Source: Alphaproteobacteria bacterium
GTDB lineage: Bacteria > Pseudomonadota > Alphaproteobacteria > UBA828
Length of the DNA: 6,621 nt
Assembly: GCA_018668475.1 (NCBI GenBank)
Contig: JABJCZ010000169.1
Span: forward strand, 1-6,621
Direction: 5' to 3'
This document shows positions 6,471 to 6,621 of this stretch, one piece after another. The number at the start of each line of letters is the position of its first letter. Position 1 is the first letter of the stretch. The notes under the pieces are model-generated. The model saw nothing but the letters and a program-made list of their open reading frames with translations, was not told where the DNA came from and ran no database searches. A program made the position numbers and the translations under genes.

Positions 6471-6621
6471 TCCGTCCCGTCACACTTGTCTGGGTTGGTC
6501 TCGCGGCGATCGTCGCGGTCTCGCTGTTTCTCGTCAAATACAAGGTGCAAGGCCTGGACGAACAAATGGCAACGCTGGATGCCGAAAAGCGCGCAACGCA
6601 GGAAGCCATACACGTGCTCGA
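6467..6621 (+). CDS. ftsL: Cell division protein FtsL (3' end beyond window)
   Basis: The first 51 codons of a small bitopic membrane protein are present before the window ends. It begins MIRPVTLVW, has a short cytoplasmic tail, one hydrophobic helix (about 5-23, rich in Val, Ala and Leu), then VKYKVQGLDEQMATLDAEK, the start of a periplasmic coiled coil. FtsL forms a complex with FtsB and FtsQ and activates the septal synthase FtsW-FtsI. Sequence conservation in this family is low, so the call rests on topology, the KYxVQxL motif seen in alphaproteobacterial FtsL, and position directly after rsmH. The ATG overlaps the rsmH stop by four bases and follows a strong Shine-Dalgarno sequence. ftsI is expected next, outside the window. 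Confidence 0.9.
   Translation, partial: MIRPVTLVWVGLAAIVAVSLFLVKYKVQGLDEQMATLDAEKRATQEAIHVL

Overview
The window looks like a chromosomal segment of an alphaproteobacterium. The reasons are an EF-G-like paralogue with a DCPGS motif in place of the canonical DTPGH, the order djlA-type gene / amidase / rnpB / mraZ / rsmH / ftsL, a GC-rich codon pattern and a type A RNase P RNA. The species cannot be told from this sequence. I found no mobile element, CRISPR array, tRNA or rRNA.

Layout. On the minus strand, positions 1258 to 1 hold the first ~419 codons of an EF-G-like GTPase that runs off the left edge. A non-coding spacer of about 290 bp separates it from divergent genes on the plus strand. 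These are a DjlA-like J-domain co-chaperone (1552-2295), a ten-helix EamA/DMT-family transporter (2337-3221), and an Amidase_2 N-acetylmuramoyl-L-alanine amidase with a C-terminal peptidoglycan-binding domain (3262-4026, possibly starting at a TTG at 3286). RNase P RNA (rnpB, about 4116-4520) follows, with a recognisable sigma70-type promoter just upstream. A more AT-rich spacer of about 470 bp leads to the start of the division and cell wall (dcw) cluster: mraZ (4993-5478), rsmH/mraW (5475-6470) and ftsL (6467 onward, cut by the right edge). The last three overlap by four bases at each ATGA junction, so they are almost certainly co-transcribed and translationally coupled.

How the parts fit. 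The amidase handles peptidoglycan. MraZ is the DNA-binding regulator of the dcw operon. RsmH methylates 16S rRNA, and FtsL is a scaffold of the division machine. The most interesting DNA is the mraZ control region. It has four CCCAT boxes at exactly 10-bp spacing (4867-4901), which match the known architecture of MraZ operators. Just upstream is a second, different triplet of ACTTG-type repeats, also at 10-bp spacing (4826-4850). A GC-rich hairpin follows in the probable leader.

Most of the window is ordinary conserved core genome. I see no convincing new multi-gene system. The best leads are the two-part phased repeat array, the non-canonical GTPase motifs of the EF-G-like protein, and a forked helix in RNase P RNA.
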